64,000 nt of DNA from Stappia indica (GTDB taxonomy: Bacteria > Pseudomonadota > Alphaproteobacteria > Rhizobiales > Stappiaceae): NCBI RefSeq assembly GCF_009789575.1, contig NZ_CP046908.1, forward strand, positions 3,563,001 to 3,627,000, written 5' to 3'. The notes beneath the pieces are model-generated. The model was not told the DNA's origin. It made no database searches and saw only the letters and a list, made by a program, of their open reading frames with translations. Shown in pieces: positions 38,872-48,241 of the stretch; positions within the stretch are counted from its first letter, which is position 1, and every line of letters starts with the position of its first letter. Both the position numbers and the translations under genes were made by a program.

Positions 38872-40550
38872 GCGGTGGCCTCGTTCTCCGGGCGGCGGCG
38901 ATGGGCGATGCCGGGGACTGCCGCCGCCAGCAGGAAGGCAGCGAAGGGAAGCAGCATCTGCAAAAGCGCATAGATGCCGACGAGTTGCCGGTTGCCGCCT
39001 GCGGCCAGCGCCACGGCCTCGGTCGTGACGGTGGAGATGCGTCCTCCGCCGATCAGCAGCGTCGGCAGATATTGCGCGACGGAGACGGCAAAGCCGAGCG
39101 CGGCGGCCGTTGCCACCGCCTTGCGCGCGAGCGGCAGGCGGACACGCCAGAAGGTGCGGGCTGGCGAAGCGCCGAGGGCCCCGGCCATGTGGCCGTAGCG
39201 CGGATCGATCGCGCGCCAGGGGTCGGAGAGCGCCAGGAAGACATAAGGCAGCACGAAGACCATATGGCCGAGCGCGACGGCAAGGAGGGTGTCGTGCAAT
39301 CCTGCCATCAGGAACAGCACCTGCAGGCCGAAGACGAAGGCGATCTGCGGCACGATCAATGGCAGGTAGAGCAGCGGCAGCGACCGGTGACGGATGGTGC
39401 GGCCGTCGCGCGTCTCGCCCTCCAGGCATGCGAGCGCGAGCGCGATCGCCACGATGACCACCGGCAGCGCGATGGCGATGGTGACGGCGATCGCATCTCC
39501 TGCCGCATGTGCGTGCATCGTCCATGCACGCAGTGTCAGGTGATGGGGCAGGGGATCGGGAAACCGCCAGGGGCCGGCCACCGACCACAGCGCCAGGAGC
39601 GCAAGACCGGCAAGCATCGCGCCTGCAAGTGCCACCATCGCGGTCCCCGAAAGGGCGGCGGCGAGCGGTTCTGCGGCACTGCGCCGGCCGCTCTCGATCC
39701 AGCGGCGGCCGAGTTTCGCGGCGAGCCTTTCGCCGATCATCCACACAAGGATGGCGAGGAGGCTGAGGCCGAGCTGCGCCAGCGCGCCGGCCGACGCCAT
39801 GAAGCGCAGCGACAGGTCGGGATCGTTCATCCATCCAGTCAACCGCACGGCGAGCGGCGGCGGCGTGGTCGGCCCGAGGATCAGCGCCACGTCGACGACG
39901 GAAGTGGCATAGGCGAGCACGGCGAAGACCGGCAGGCGGATCTGCGGATAGACGCGCGGCAATACGGTGGTCAGCCAGGCCGCGACCGGAGCATAGCCGA
40001 GGCTCGCCGCCACCCGGCGGCTGCGCAGGGCGTCGGCCTGCGGCAGGGCCGCAAGGAGCATCAGGAAGAGGAACGGGATTTCCTTCGCCATCAGCCCGAG
40101 CGTCATCGTCAGCCCCAAGGGATCGCCGACGATCAGTAGGTCGGGCGGGCGCTGGAAACCGGTTGCCCAGGGCGACAGCAACCGCATGGCGAAGCCGGAT
40201 GGGGCGATGAGGAAGGCAAGACCGAAGGCGGCGGCCGCATGCGGCACGGCCATCAGGGGCGACAGCAGCCGGCGCAGCGCGCGAAAGAAGCGGGTGCCCT
40301 CGAAGGCGGCGGTGAACAGGATCACGGCCGCGAACGCTCCGAACGTGGCAACGAGCCCGGTGCCGAGCGACAGCGCAGCGGACATTCCGATGCCGGGTTG
40401 GGTCAGCAGCATGCGCAAAGGTTCGAGCGACACTGCGGTGCCGCCGAGCACCGGCACATAGCCGGCAGCCGGCAGCAACGTGCCGAGGAGCCCGGCCGCC
40501 ACCGGCCCCAGCATCAAGGCCAGCGCGAGGACCGGTGCCAGTCTCAGCAT
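38868..40550 (-). CDS. ABC transporter permease, two fused domains (YnjC/ThiP-like)
   Basis: About 560 residues with roughly twelve membrane helices arranged as two BPD_transp_1 domains. EAA-like loops are visible in the first half (AASLGYAPVAAWLTTVLPRV) and the second (AGALGASPARTFWRVRLPLA). One polypeptide therefore forms the whole channel. I start at the ATG at 40550, before LRLAPVLALALMLG. It lies between the binding protein and the ATPase in one minus-strand operon. Confidence 0.88.
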   Translation of the reverse strand: MLRLAPVLALALMLGPVAAGLLGTLLPAAGYVPVLGGTAVSLEPLRMLLTQPGIGMSAALSLGTGLVATFGAFAAVILFTAAFEGTRFFRALRRLLSPLMAVPHAAAAFGLAFLIAPSGFAMRLLSPWATGFQRPPDLLIVGDPLGLTMTLGLMAKEIPFLFLMLLAALPQADALRSRRVAASLGYAPVAAWLTTVLPRVYPQIRLPVFAVLAYATSVVDVALILGPTTPPPLAVRLTGWMNDPDLSLRFMASAGALAQLGLSLLAILVWMIGERLAAKLGRRWIESGRRSAAEPLAAALSGTAMVALAGAMLAGLALLALWSVAGPWRFPDPLPHHLTLRAWTMHAHAAGDAIAVTIAIALPVVIVAIALALACLEGETRDGRTIRHRSLPLLYLPLIVPQIAFVFGLQVLFLMAGLHDTLLAVALGHMVFVLPYVFLALSDPWRAIDPRYGHMAGALGASPARTFWRVRLPLARKAVATAAALGFAVSVAQYLPTLLIGGGRISTVTTEAVALAAGGNRQLVGIYALLQMLLPFAAFLLAAAVPGIAHRRRPENEATA

Positions 40551-40578
40551 GGTCGGACGGGCCTTGGATACAGCGTGT

Positions 40579-41826
40579 TCACTGCGAGGCGTAGCGAGCG
40601 GTCCAGGCGCGCTCCAGCTCCACCATCCAGCTCGCATGCGGCTCCTCGATCACCGGCCCGAGCTCCTCCGGCGACAGGGTGGCGATGCCGAGGTCGAGCG
40701 CGGCGAAGCGTTCGCGGTCGGCCGCCTCCAGCCGCTCCACCGCGAGCACGGTCGGGTCGCCCCAGATCGGCGGGTCCTGCTTGCGCGCCTGGGCTTCCGG
40801 CGACAGAAGAAAGTCGGCGAGAACGAGCGCGCCGGCCTTGGCATTGGCGTTGAACGGAATGGCCACGAAATGCGCATTGCCGATGGTGCCCCCGTCCAGC
40901 ACGAAGGTGCGCACCGTGTCGGGAAGTTCCCCGGCCGCAATCGCCGCGGAGGCGCCGGCCGGATTGAAGGTGAAGGCAATGTCGATCTCGCCGTCGGCCA
41001 GCAACTGGCGCAGCGCCGGCTGGTTCTGCGGGAAAGCGCGGCCCTGCCGCCACATGTTCGGATGAAGCGCGTCGAGATAGGCAAAGAGCGGCGCGACATC
41101 CGCCTCGAAACTCGCCGGGTCGGCGGGGCGCGACAGCTTCGCCCGGTCGGCGATGGTGGTGGCGAGCACCTGCTTCAGGAAGGTCGAGCCGTGGAAGTTG
41201 GGCGGCTGCGGATAGGTGAAGCGACCCGGATTGGCCTTCACATGCTCGGCAAGCGCGGCAAGCGTCTTCGGCGGCTCCGCCAGTGTTCCCGTGTCGTGCA
41301 TGAAGACGAGCTTGGCCATGCCCCACGGGCTTTCCTGGCCGTCGGTCGGCTCGGTGAAGTCGGTGACGACCGCCGGCTTGTTCTCCACATCGACCAGCGG
41401 CCAGTTCGGCAGCTTTGTCGCCCAGCCCGGCGACATCAGCAGGCCGGCCTTCTTCAGCGAAACGAAGTTCTCGCCGTTGATCCAGACGAGATCGACGGCG
41501 CCGCCGCTCTCCTTGCCGGCAGCCTTCTCGGCGACGATGCGCGCGACCACATTGGCCGTGTCGTCCACCTTCACCTGCTCCACGGCGATGCCGTGGCGTT
41601 GCTGCAGCTGTTTGCCCGCCCAGGCGATATAGGCGTTGATGCGCGGCTCTCCGCCCCAGGCGTGAAAGTAGACGGTCTGCCCCTTCGCCTTTGCCAGCAC
41701 ATCGGTCCAGGCGGCCGGATCCACCGCCTCTTCGGCGCGGCTGGCGAGAGGCGCGATCGGCAGGCTCAGCGCTGCAGCCAGCAGGGCGCCGCGTACAGGT
41801 CGCGACAGCAGGCGGATGATGGTCAT
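40579..41826 (-). CDS. ABC transporter binding protein (YnjB-like)
   Basis: 415 residues with a signal peptide of about 31 residues (ending ASRA before EEAVDP). The mature protein reads VYFHAWGGEPRINAYIAWAGKQL, similar to E. coli YnjB, a binding protein of unknown ligand. The fold is the type II binding protein used for thiamine, iron or polyamines. A GGGGA site precedes the ATG. First gene of the three-gene importer. Because the ligand of YnjBCD itself is unresolved, no function is claimed. Confidence 0.88.
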   Translation of the reverse strand: MTIIRLLSRPVRGALLAAALSLPIAPLASRAEEAVDPAAWTDVLAKAKGQTVYFHAWGGEPRINAYIAWAGKQLQQRHGIAVEQVKVDDTANVVARIVAEKAAGKESGGAVDLVWINGENFVSLKKAGLLMSPGWATKLPNWPLVDVENKPAVVTDFTEPTDGQESPWGMAKLVFMHDTGTLAEPPKTLAALAEHVKANPGRFTYPQPPNFHGSTFLKQVLATTIADRAKLSRPADPASFEADVAPLFAYLDALHPNMWRQGRAFPQNQPALRQLLADGEIDIAFTFNPAGASAAIAAGELPDTVRTFVLDGGTIGNAHFVAIPFNANAKAGALVLADFLLSPEAQARKQDPPIWGDPTVLAVERLEAADRERFAALDLGIATLSPEELGPVIEEPHASWMVELERAWTARYASQ

Positions 41827-41930
41827 CTGGAGTTCCCCTTCCCGTTTCGCATGGTGTCGCAAGCGCTTGCGGTGACGGTCAACACACGGCTTCGTGACGC
41901 TGCCGTGCCCGGCATCGGCGCGGCGGGCGG

Positions 41931-42416
41931 CTACAGGGGCAGCACGTGCGTGTCCTTGATCTCTTCCATCACCGCATAGGTATGCGTTTCGCGGACGCCC
42001 GGAAGGTCCAGTACCGCATCCGCCAGCAGCTTGCGATAGGCGGCCATGTCGGAGACCCGCGCCTTCACCAGATAGTCGAAGCCGCCCGCCACCATGTGGC
42101 ATTCGAGCACCTGCGGCACGCGCTTCACGGCCCGCGCGAAGGCGTCGAACACGTCCGGGGTCGTCCGGTCGAGCTTCACCTGCAGGAACACCAGGAGCCC
42201 CTGGCCGAGGCGCAACGGGTCGAGCTCGGCGGAAAAGCGCAGGATGTACCCGTCGCGCATCAACCGCTTCATCCGCTCGGCCGTGGCGGTCGGGGAAAGG
42301 TTCACCTTCGCGGCAAGGTCCGTGGTGGTGATGCGCCCGTCCACCTGCAGCACTTCGAGGATGCGGCGGTCGATGCGATCCAGATCCGTGGATTGCGCGG
42401 CCGTTTCGGATTTCAC
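41931..42416 (-). CDS. putR: Lrp/AsnC-family regulator of proline use
   Basis: 161 residues. An N-terminal HTH (DRIDRRILEVLQVDGRITTT, then VNLSPTATAERMKRL) precedes a RAM/ligand domain (QVLECHMVAGGFDYLVKAR). It is divergent from putA. In alphaproteobacteria such as Agrobacterium and Rhodobacter an Lrp-type PutR in this place activates putA in response to proline; the same role is likely here. The name rests on this arrangement. Confidence 0.88.
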   Translation of the reverse strand: MKSETAAQSTDLDRIDRRILEVLQVDGRITTTDLAAKVNLSPTATAERMKRLMRDGYILRFSAELDPLRLGQGLLVFLQVKLDRTTPDVFDAFARAVKRVPQVLECHMVAGGFDYLVKARVSDMAAYRKLLADAVLDLPGVRETHTYAVMEEIKDTHVLPL

Positions 42417-42426
42417 AGGTTATATT

Positions 42427-42481
42427 CCATTATGAATGCCAATCTTTGACGGAATTAACGGCATATACGGCAGTATAATGG
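42427..42481. promoter_or_regulatory. A+T-rich putR-putA control region with inverted repeat
   Basis: CCATTAT (42427-42433) and ATAATGG (42475-42481) form an inverted repeat 41 bases apart, flanking an A+T-rich segment. Lrp-type proteins often bind several such half-sites. The 159-base spacer must hold both promoters. Confidence 0.45.
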
Positions 42482-42575
42482 GATAAATCCCCGAAGAGCG
42501 AGACTTTCTTCGGGGGATGAGGCGGCCGGACGGATCGTCCGCCGCGAGCGTGTCCTCCTTTGTCCTGGAGCCGTC

Positions 42576-45500
42576 ATGAGCCTTGCCCCGGAACGCGCGC
42601 CCGCCGCGCTGTCGCAGACCGATCTTTCCCCCTTCCGCGCCACCTTTGCGCCCTCCGACGACAGTGCCGTTCGCAGCCTGCTCGGCAAGGTCGTCTTCGA
42701 CGAGACGACCGAGGCGCGGGTCGACGACATCGCCTCCGGCTACATCCAGTCGATCCGCTCGGCCATCGGCGGTCTCGGCGGCGTCGAGGACTTCCTGCGC
42801 GAATACGGCCTGTCGACCCGCGAGGGCCTGGCGCTGATGGTGCTGGCCGAGGCGTTGCTGCGCGTGCCCGACGCGGCGACCGCGGACAAGCTGATCGAGG
42901 ACAAGCTGGCCGCCGCCCGTTTCGACGAGTCCGAGGGCGGCCCATCCGACACCTGGCTGGTTTCCGCCTCGTCCTGGGCGCTGGGCGTCACCTCGCGCCT
43001 GCTGCATCCGGGCGAGCAGCCCAACACGATCCTCGCCTCGCTGGTCAAGCGCATGGGCATGCCGGCGGTGCGTGCGGCGACGCGTCAGGCGATGCGCATC
43101 CTCGGGCATCAGTTCGTGCTCGGCGAGACCATCAAGGGCGCCCTGTCGCGGGCGAAGGGGCAGGAAGCCAAGGGCTACCGCTATTCCTACGACATGCTGG
43201 GCGAGGGCGCCCGCACGGCCGGCGATGCCGAGCGCTACTTCCGCTCCTACGCGGATGCGATCGAGGCCATCGGCGCGGCCGCCGGAAAGGGCGAGTTGCC
43301 CGCCCGTCCCGGCATCTCGGTCAAGCTCTCCGCGCTGCATCCGCGCTACGAGGCGGTCAAGGGCACCCGGGTGCGCGATGAGTTGGTGCCGCAGTTGCTC
43401 AAGCTCGCCCAGGCGGCCAAGCGCCACAATCTGAACTTTACCGTCGATGCGGAAGAGGCCGACCGGCTGGAGATCTCGCTCGACATCTTCGCGGCCGTCG
43501 CGGCCGATCCCTTGCTCGCCGGCTGGGACGGGTTCGGCCTCGCCATCCAGGCCTATCAGAAGCGGGCGCTGGAAGTGGTCAACTGGATCATTTCCCTGGC
43601 CGAGCGGCTGGATCGCCGCTTCATGGTGCGTCTCGTCAAGGGCGCCTATTGGGACACCGAGATCAAGCGCGCCCAGGAGCGCGGCCTGGAGGATTTCCCG
43701 GTCTTCACCCGCAAGGCGGCAACGGACCTCTCCTATCTCGCCTGTGCCCGGGCGATGCTCGGCGCGCGGCCCCGCATCTACCCGCAATTCGCCACCCACA
43801 ACGCGCTCTCGGTCGCGCAGATCATCGCCATGGCCGGCAACGAGGGCGGCTTCGAGTTCCAGCGCCTGCACGGCATGGGCGAGAGCCTGTACAAGGCCGT
43901 GACCGAGCGTGACGGGCACCCCTGCCGCATCTACGCGCCCGTCGGCGGCCACCGCGACCTGCTCGCCTATCTGGTCCGCCGCCTGCTGGAAAACGGCGCC
44001 AACTCATCCTTCGTCTCGGCGGTGGGCGATGCCTCCGTGCCGATCTCGCGGCTGCTCGCCCGCCCGCACGACCTCTTGGCCGGCGGCACCCGTGCCCGCA
44101 ACCCGCGGATCCCGATGCCGGCCGCGCTCTACGGCGAGAGCCGCAACAACTCCAGGGGCCTGGAGTTCGGCCTTGCCCGCGACCGCACCCGGCTGGTCGA
44201 GGACATGGCCAAGGCTCCGCGTGTGGTCGAGGGCGCAGGGCCGCTCTATCCGGGTGCGAAGGCACGCGGCAACGAACGCTCGGTCCTGTCGCCCGTCGAT
44301 GGTGCGTCCCGTGTCGGCACCGTGCGCGAGGCGACGGCCGACGAAGTGCCGGCGATGTTCGATGCAGGGCTCAAGGGCTTTGCCCGCTGGTCGCGCACAC
44401 CGGTCGACCAGCGCGCCGCGGCCATTGCTCGCCTCGGCGACATGCTGGAGGCGGAGACACCGCGGCTGATGGCGCTGCTCGCCCGCGAGGCCGGCAAGAC
44501 CCTGCCCGACGGCCTTGCCGAGGTGCGCGAGGCGGTCGATTTCTGCCGCTACTACGCGGCCGAGGCGGTGAAGCAGTTCGGCGAAGGCACCTTGATGCCC
44601 GGACCGACCGGCGAGGAAAACCGCTACCGCCTGCGCGGCCGCGGCGTCTTCGTCTGCGTGTCGCCGTGGAACTTCCCGCTGGCGATCTTCCTCGGCCAGA
44701 TCACCGCAGCGCTGCTGGCTGGCAATACGGTGATCGCCAAGCCGGCCGAGCAGACCCCGCTGATCGCCTTCGAAGCGGCGAAGCTGATCCATGCCGCCGG
44801 CGTGCCGGAGGATGTGTTCCTGCTGGCTCCCGGTGGGCGCGAGTTGGGCGCGGCGCTGGTGGCCGAGCCGCGCGTTGCCGGCGTTGCCTTCACCGGCTCG
44901 ACCGAGACCGCCTGGGCGATCAACCGGTCACTTGCGGCCAAGCGCGGCCCCATCGTGCCGCTGATCGCCGAGACCGGCGGCATCAACGCCATGCTGGTCG
45001 ATGCGACGGCGCTGCCCGAGCAGGTCTGCGACGACGTGATGATGTCGGCCTTCCGTTCCGCCGGCCAGCGCTGCTCGGCGCTGCGCCTGCTGTATCTGCA
45101 GGAGGACGTCGCGGACAAGCAGCTGGAAATGCTGAAGGGCGCGGCGAGCGAACTGTCGCTCGGAGATCCGATGGATCCGGCGACCGACATCGGCCCGGTG
45201 ATCGATCTCGAGGCCCGCGACCGCTTGCTCGCCCATGTCGAGGAGATGCGCCGGAGCCAGAAGGTCCTCTACGCTGGCGAGGCGCCCGGCGGCACGCTGG
45301 CGCGCGGCACCTGGGTGGCCCCGCATATCGTCGAGCTGGACCGGCCCGACGCGCTGACCAGGGAGACCTTCGGCCCGATCCTGCATGTGGTGCGCTACAA
45401 GGCGTCCGACCTGCCGAAGATGCTGGAGACCATCGCGGCGACGGGCTACGGCCTGACGCTCGGCGTGCACAGCCGCATCGATGCGACGGTGGCGGCCGTC

Positions 45501-45719
45501 GTCGACCGCCTGTCGGTCGGCAATGTCTATGTCAATCGCAACACCATCGGCGCTGTGGTCGGCACCCAGCCCTTCGGCGGATCCGGCCTGTCCGGCACCG
45601 GCCCGAAGGCCGGCGGCCCGGCCTATCTCGGCCGCTTCGCGCTGGAGCAGGTCGTCTCGATCAACACGGCGGCGGCCGGCGGCAATGCCAGCCTGATCGC
45701 CATGGCCGAGGAAGACTGA
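42576..45719 (+). CDS. putA: Bifunctional proline dehydrogenase / P5C dehydrogenase
   Basis: 1047 residues. The N-terminal half is the FAD-dependent proline dehydrogenase barrel (RPGISVKLSALHPRYE, FMVRLVKGAYWDTE). The C-terminal half is the NAD-dependent aldehyde dehydrogenase (SPWNFPLAIF, catalytic Cys833 in SAGQRCSALRLL). Proline is converted to glutamate with channelled intermediate. Unlike E. coli PutA (1320 residues) it has no ribbon-helix-helix DNA-binding domain, which fits the separate divergent PutR. A GGAG site precedes the ATG. Confidence 0.97.
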   Translation: MSLAPERAPAALSQTDLSPFRATFAPSDDSAVRSLLGKVVFDETTEARVDDIASGYIQSIRSAIGGLGGVEDFLREYGLSTREGLALMVLAEALLRVPDAATADKLIEDKLAAARFDESEGGPSDTWLVSASSWALGVTSRLLHPGEQPNTILASLVKRMGMPAVRAATRQAMRILGHQFVLGETIKGALSRAKGQEAKGYRYSYDMLGEGARTAGDAERYFRSYADAIEAIGAAAGKGELPARPGISVKLSALHPRYEAVKGTRVRDELVPQLLKLAQAAKRHNLNFTVDAEEADRLEISLDIFAAVAADPLLAGWDGFGLAIQAYQKRALEVVNWIISLAERLDRRFMVRLVKGAYWDTEIKRAQERGLEDFPVFTRKAATDLSYLACARAMLGARPRIYPQFATHNALSVAQIIAMAGNEGGFEFQRLHGMGESLYKAVTERDGHPCRIYAPVGGHRDLLAYLVRRLLENGANSSFVSAVGDASVPISRLLARPHDLLAGGTRARNPRIPMPAALYGESRNNSRGLEFGLARDRTRLVEDMAKAPRVVEGAGPLYPGAKARGNERSVLSPVDGASRVGTVREATADEVPAMFDAGLKGFARWSRTPVDQRAAAIARLGDMLEAETPRLMALLAREAGKTLPDGLAEVREAVDFCRYYAAEAVKQFGEGTLMPGPTGEENRYRLRGRGVFVCVSPWNFPLAIFLGQITAALLAGNTVIAKPAEQTPLIAFEAAKLIHAAGVPEDVFLLAPGGRELGAALVAEPRVAGVAFTGSTETAWAINRSLAAKRGPIVPLIAETGGINAMLVDATALPEQVCDDVMMSAFRSAGQRCSALRLLYLQEDVADKQLEMLKGAASELSLGDPMDPATDIGPVIDLEARDRLLAHVEEMRRSQKVLYAGEAPGGTLARGTWVAPHIVELDRPDALTRETFGPILHVVRYKASDLPKMLETIAATGYGLTLGVHSRIDATVAAVVDRLSVGNVYVNRNTIGAVVGTQPFGGSGLSGTGPKAGGPAYLGRFALEQVVSINTAAAGGNASLIAMAEED

Positions 45720-45745
45720 AAGACGCCGGCCGGGTCAGGCTCGCG

Positions 45746-48241
45746 CTACTTGCGCGGTTTGGCTCGGTTGGTCGCGGCCGCCGACAGCGGGTCGTCCGGC
45801 CAGGGGTGCTTGGGGTAGCGGCCTTTCATCTCCGCCTTCACCGCCGCCCAGGACCCGCGCCAGAAGCCGGGCAGGTCGCGGGTGATCTGGATCGGCCGAT
45901 GGGCCGGCGACAGCAGTTCCAGGATCAGCGGCACGCTGCCCCCCGCAATCGCCGGATGCCGGTCGAGGCCGAAGAGCTCCTGCACCCGCACGGGCAGAGT
46001 CGGCCCTTCCTCGCGGTCGTAGTCTATCGGAACATGCGATCCCGAGGGCGCGGAGAAATGGCTCGGCAACAGCCGGTCGAGTTCACCCAGCCGGTGTTGC
46101 GGCAGCAGGGCCGCGAGCGCATTGCCGAGAAGCTCCGCATCGAGCGCGGATGCGCTGCGCACCCCTGCGAGATAGGGGCCGAGCCACGCGTCCATGGTTT
46201 CGCTCAAGGCGTCGTCGCGAAGATCCGGCCAGGCCTCGGCTTCGGCCGGAGGCAGCAGTCCGCGCAAGGTCACGACGCGGGCGCGCAGGGCCGCCTGGGC
46301 CTTGCTCCAGGGCAGGGCACGTGCGCCGCGCGCCTTGAGAAAGGCGAGAAGGGCGGCGGCGACGGCATCCGGATCGGGATTGGGCTCGACCGCCTCGCGC
46401 AGCACCAGCCGGCGATAGCGGCGCAACCGCCGCGCCCTGACAGAGCCGGAGGCCTCGCAGGCGACCTGCACCTCGTCCTCGATCTCGCCGGCAAAAAGCT
46501 GTTCGATCTCCTCGCGCGAGATCGGCGCGGCGAGCAGGATGCGTCCGCGCGCGGCGTTGCCCTGCAGGTCGGCGACGACGAGAAACGGCTCGCGGGCCAG
46601 CGGGTCGGCCTCGTCGACGCGGCCGCCGCGGCCATTGGCCATGCGGAAGCCGCCGCGCCCGTCCTGCGCCTGCGCCACCCGGTCGGGATAGGCGAGCGCC
46701 AGCAGCCTGCCTGCCGCCTCCGCGTCGCCGGCTGCCGATGATGCCGCCTTCGGCCCCCTTTCGATCAGCGATTGCCAGCGCTGGGCCATGCCGCGAGCGG
46801 CGGTGCTGCGCGGGTCGCGGGCGCGGCGAAAATCGACAAGGCGGTGGCGAAGATCCGCCGAGCGCCCGCCGAGCCCTTGTTCGGACAAAAGGGCCGCGAT
46901 CTCGCAAGCAAGCCGGCCCTCTCCCGTTTCCGCCGCCCGCACGAGCATATGCGCAAGCCGAGGCGCAAGGGGCAGGGCGCGCATGCGCTCGCCCTCCGCC
47001 GTCAGCCGGCCCGTGTCGTCGAGCGCCTCCAGCCGCTGCAACAGGCCGACCGCCTCGCTCCAGGCGGCGGCCGGCGGCTGGTCGGGAAAACGCAGGGCCA
47101 CCGGATCGCTCACGCCCCATGCGGCAAGGTCGAGCGCCAGGCTGGAAAGGTCCGCCTCCAGGATCTCCGGCCGGTCGTCGGCGGGCAGGGACGCGGTCTG
47201 TGCCTCGTCCCAGAGCCGATAGCAGATGCCCGGCTCCATGCGCCCGGCACGGCCGCGCCGCTGGTCGGCAGCGGCGCGCGAGGCCCGCACGGTCGCGAGC
47301 CTTGTCAGACCGGTTGCCGGCTCATGGACCGGCACGCGGGCAAGGCCGCTGTCGATGACGACGCGCACGCCTTCGATGGTCAGCGAGGTCTGGGCGATGG
47401 AGGTCGCGAGCACCACCTTGCGCCGGCTGCTCGCCGCCGGGCGAATGGCGGCACTCTGCTCGGCTCCGGTGAGGGCGCCGTAGAGCGGAGCAAGATCGGT
47501 ATCTGCCGGCAGTTGGGAGGCGAGCATGTCGGCGGCACGACGGATCTCGCCCTGCCCGGGCAGGAAGGCGAGGATCGAGCCGGTCTCCTCCGCCAGCGCC
47601 TTGCGCACCGCAGATGCCACTTGAGCCGCGATGTCGCGGTCGCCATCGCGCCCGAGATAGCGGGTCTCGACCGGAAAGCTGCGCCCCTTGCAGTGGATCA
47701 CCGGCGCGCCGCCGAGATGGCGGGCGACGCCTGCCGCATCGATGGTCGCCGACATCGGCACGATCCGCAGGTCCTCGCGCAGCGCTCCTTGCGCATCGAG
47801 CGCAAGGGCAAGGCCGAGATCGCCGTCCAGCGAGCGCTCGTGGAACTCGTCGAAGAGAATGCAGGCAATGCCCGTAAGCTCGGGGTCCTCCAGGATCATT
47901 CGGGTGAAGACACCCTCGGTGACCACTTCGATGCGGGTGCGGGCCGAGACTTTCGTCTCCAGCCGCACCCTGAGGCCGACCCGTCCGCCGACCTCCTCGC
48001 CGAGCAGCGAAGCCATGCGGGCGGCGGCAGCGCGGGCCGCGAGACGTCGCGGCTCCAGCACGATGATGCGCCCGTCGCCGCGCCATGTCGCATTGAGCAG
48101 GGCCAGCGGCACGACCGTGGTCTTGCCGGCGCCGGGCTCGGCCACCAGGACGCAGGCAGTATGCGTCTCCAGCGCTGTGAGCAGGTCCGGCAGCACCGCA
48201 TCGATGGGAAGCGGCGGGCGCATTGCGGCAGTCTTGCTCAT
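45746..48241 (-). CDS. hrpB: ATP-dependent RNA helicase HrpB
   Basis: 831 residues, the usual HrpB length. The DEAH-type helicase core has Walker A EPGAGKTTVVPLALL, Walker B in the form DEFHERSLDGDL, motif III MSATID and motif VI RRGRAGRMEPG. The C-terminal HrpB domain follows (KGRYPKHPWPDDPLSA near the end). Its exact RNA substrate is unknown. The start overlaps the glk stop by 4 bases. It is convergent with putA across 26 bases. Confidence 0.96.
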   Translation of the reverse strand: MSKTAAMRPPLPIDAVLPDLLTALETHTACVLVAEPGAGKTTVVPLALLNATWRGDGRIIVLEPRRLAARAAAARMASLLGEEVGGRVGLRVRLETKVSARTRIEVVTEGVFTRMILEDPELTGIACILFDEFHERSLDGDLGLALALDAQGALREDLRIVPMSATIDAAGVARHLGGAPVIHCKGRSFPVETRYLGRDGDRDIAAQVASAVRKALAEETGSILAFLPGQGEIRRAADMLASQLPADTDLAPLYGALTGAEQSAAIRPAASSRRKVVLATSIAQTSLTIEGVRVVIDSGLARVPVHEPATGLTRLATVRASRAAADQRRGRAGRMEPGICYRLWDEAQTASLPADDRPEILEADLSSLALDLAAWGVSDPVALRFPDQPPAAAWSEAVGLLQRLEALDDTGRLTAEGERMRALPLAPRLAHMLVRAAETGEGRLACEIAALLSEQGLGGRSADLRHRLVDFRRARDPRSTAARGMAQRWQSLIERGPKAASSAAGDAEAAGRLLALAYPDRVAQAQDGRGGFRMANGRGGRVDEADPLAREPFLVVADLQGNAARGRILLAAPISREEIEQLFAGEIEDEVQVACEASGSVRARRLRRYRRLVLREAVEPNPDPDAVAAALLAFLKARGARALPWSKAQAALRARVVTLRGLLPPAEAEAWPDLRDDALSETMDAWLGPYLAGVRSASALDAELLGNALAALLPQHRLGELDRLLPSHFSAPSGSHVPIDYDREEGPTLPVRVQELFGLDRHPAIAGGSVPLILELLSPAHRPIQITRDLPGFWRGSWAAVKAEMKGRYPKHPWPDDPLSAAATNRAKPRK

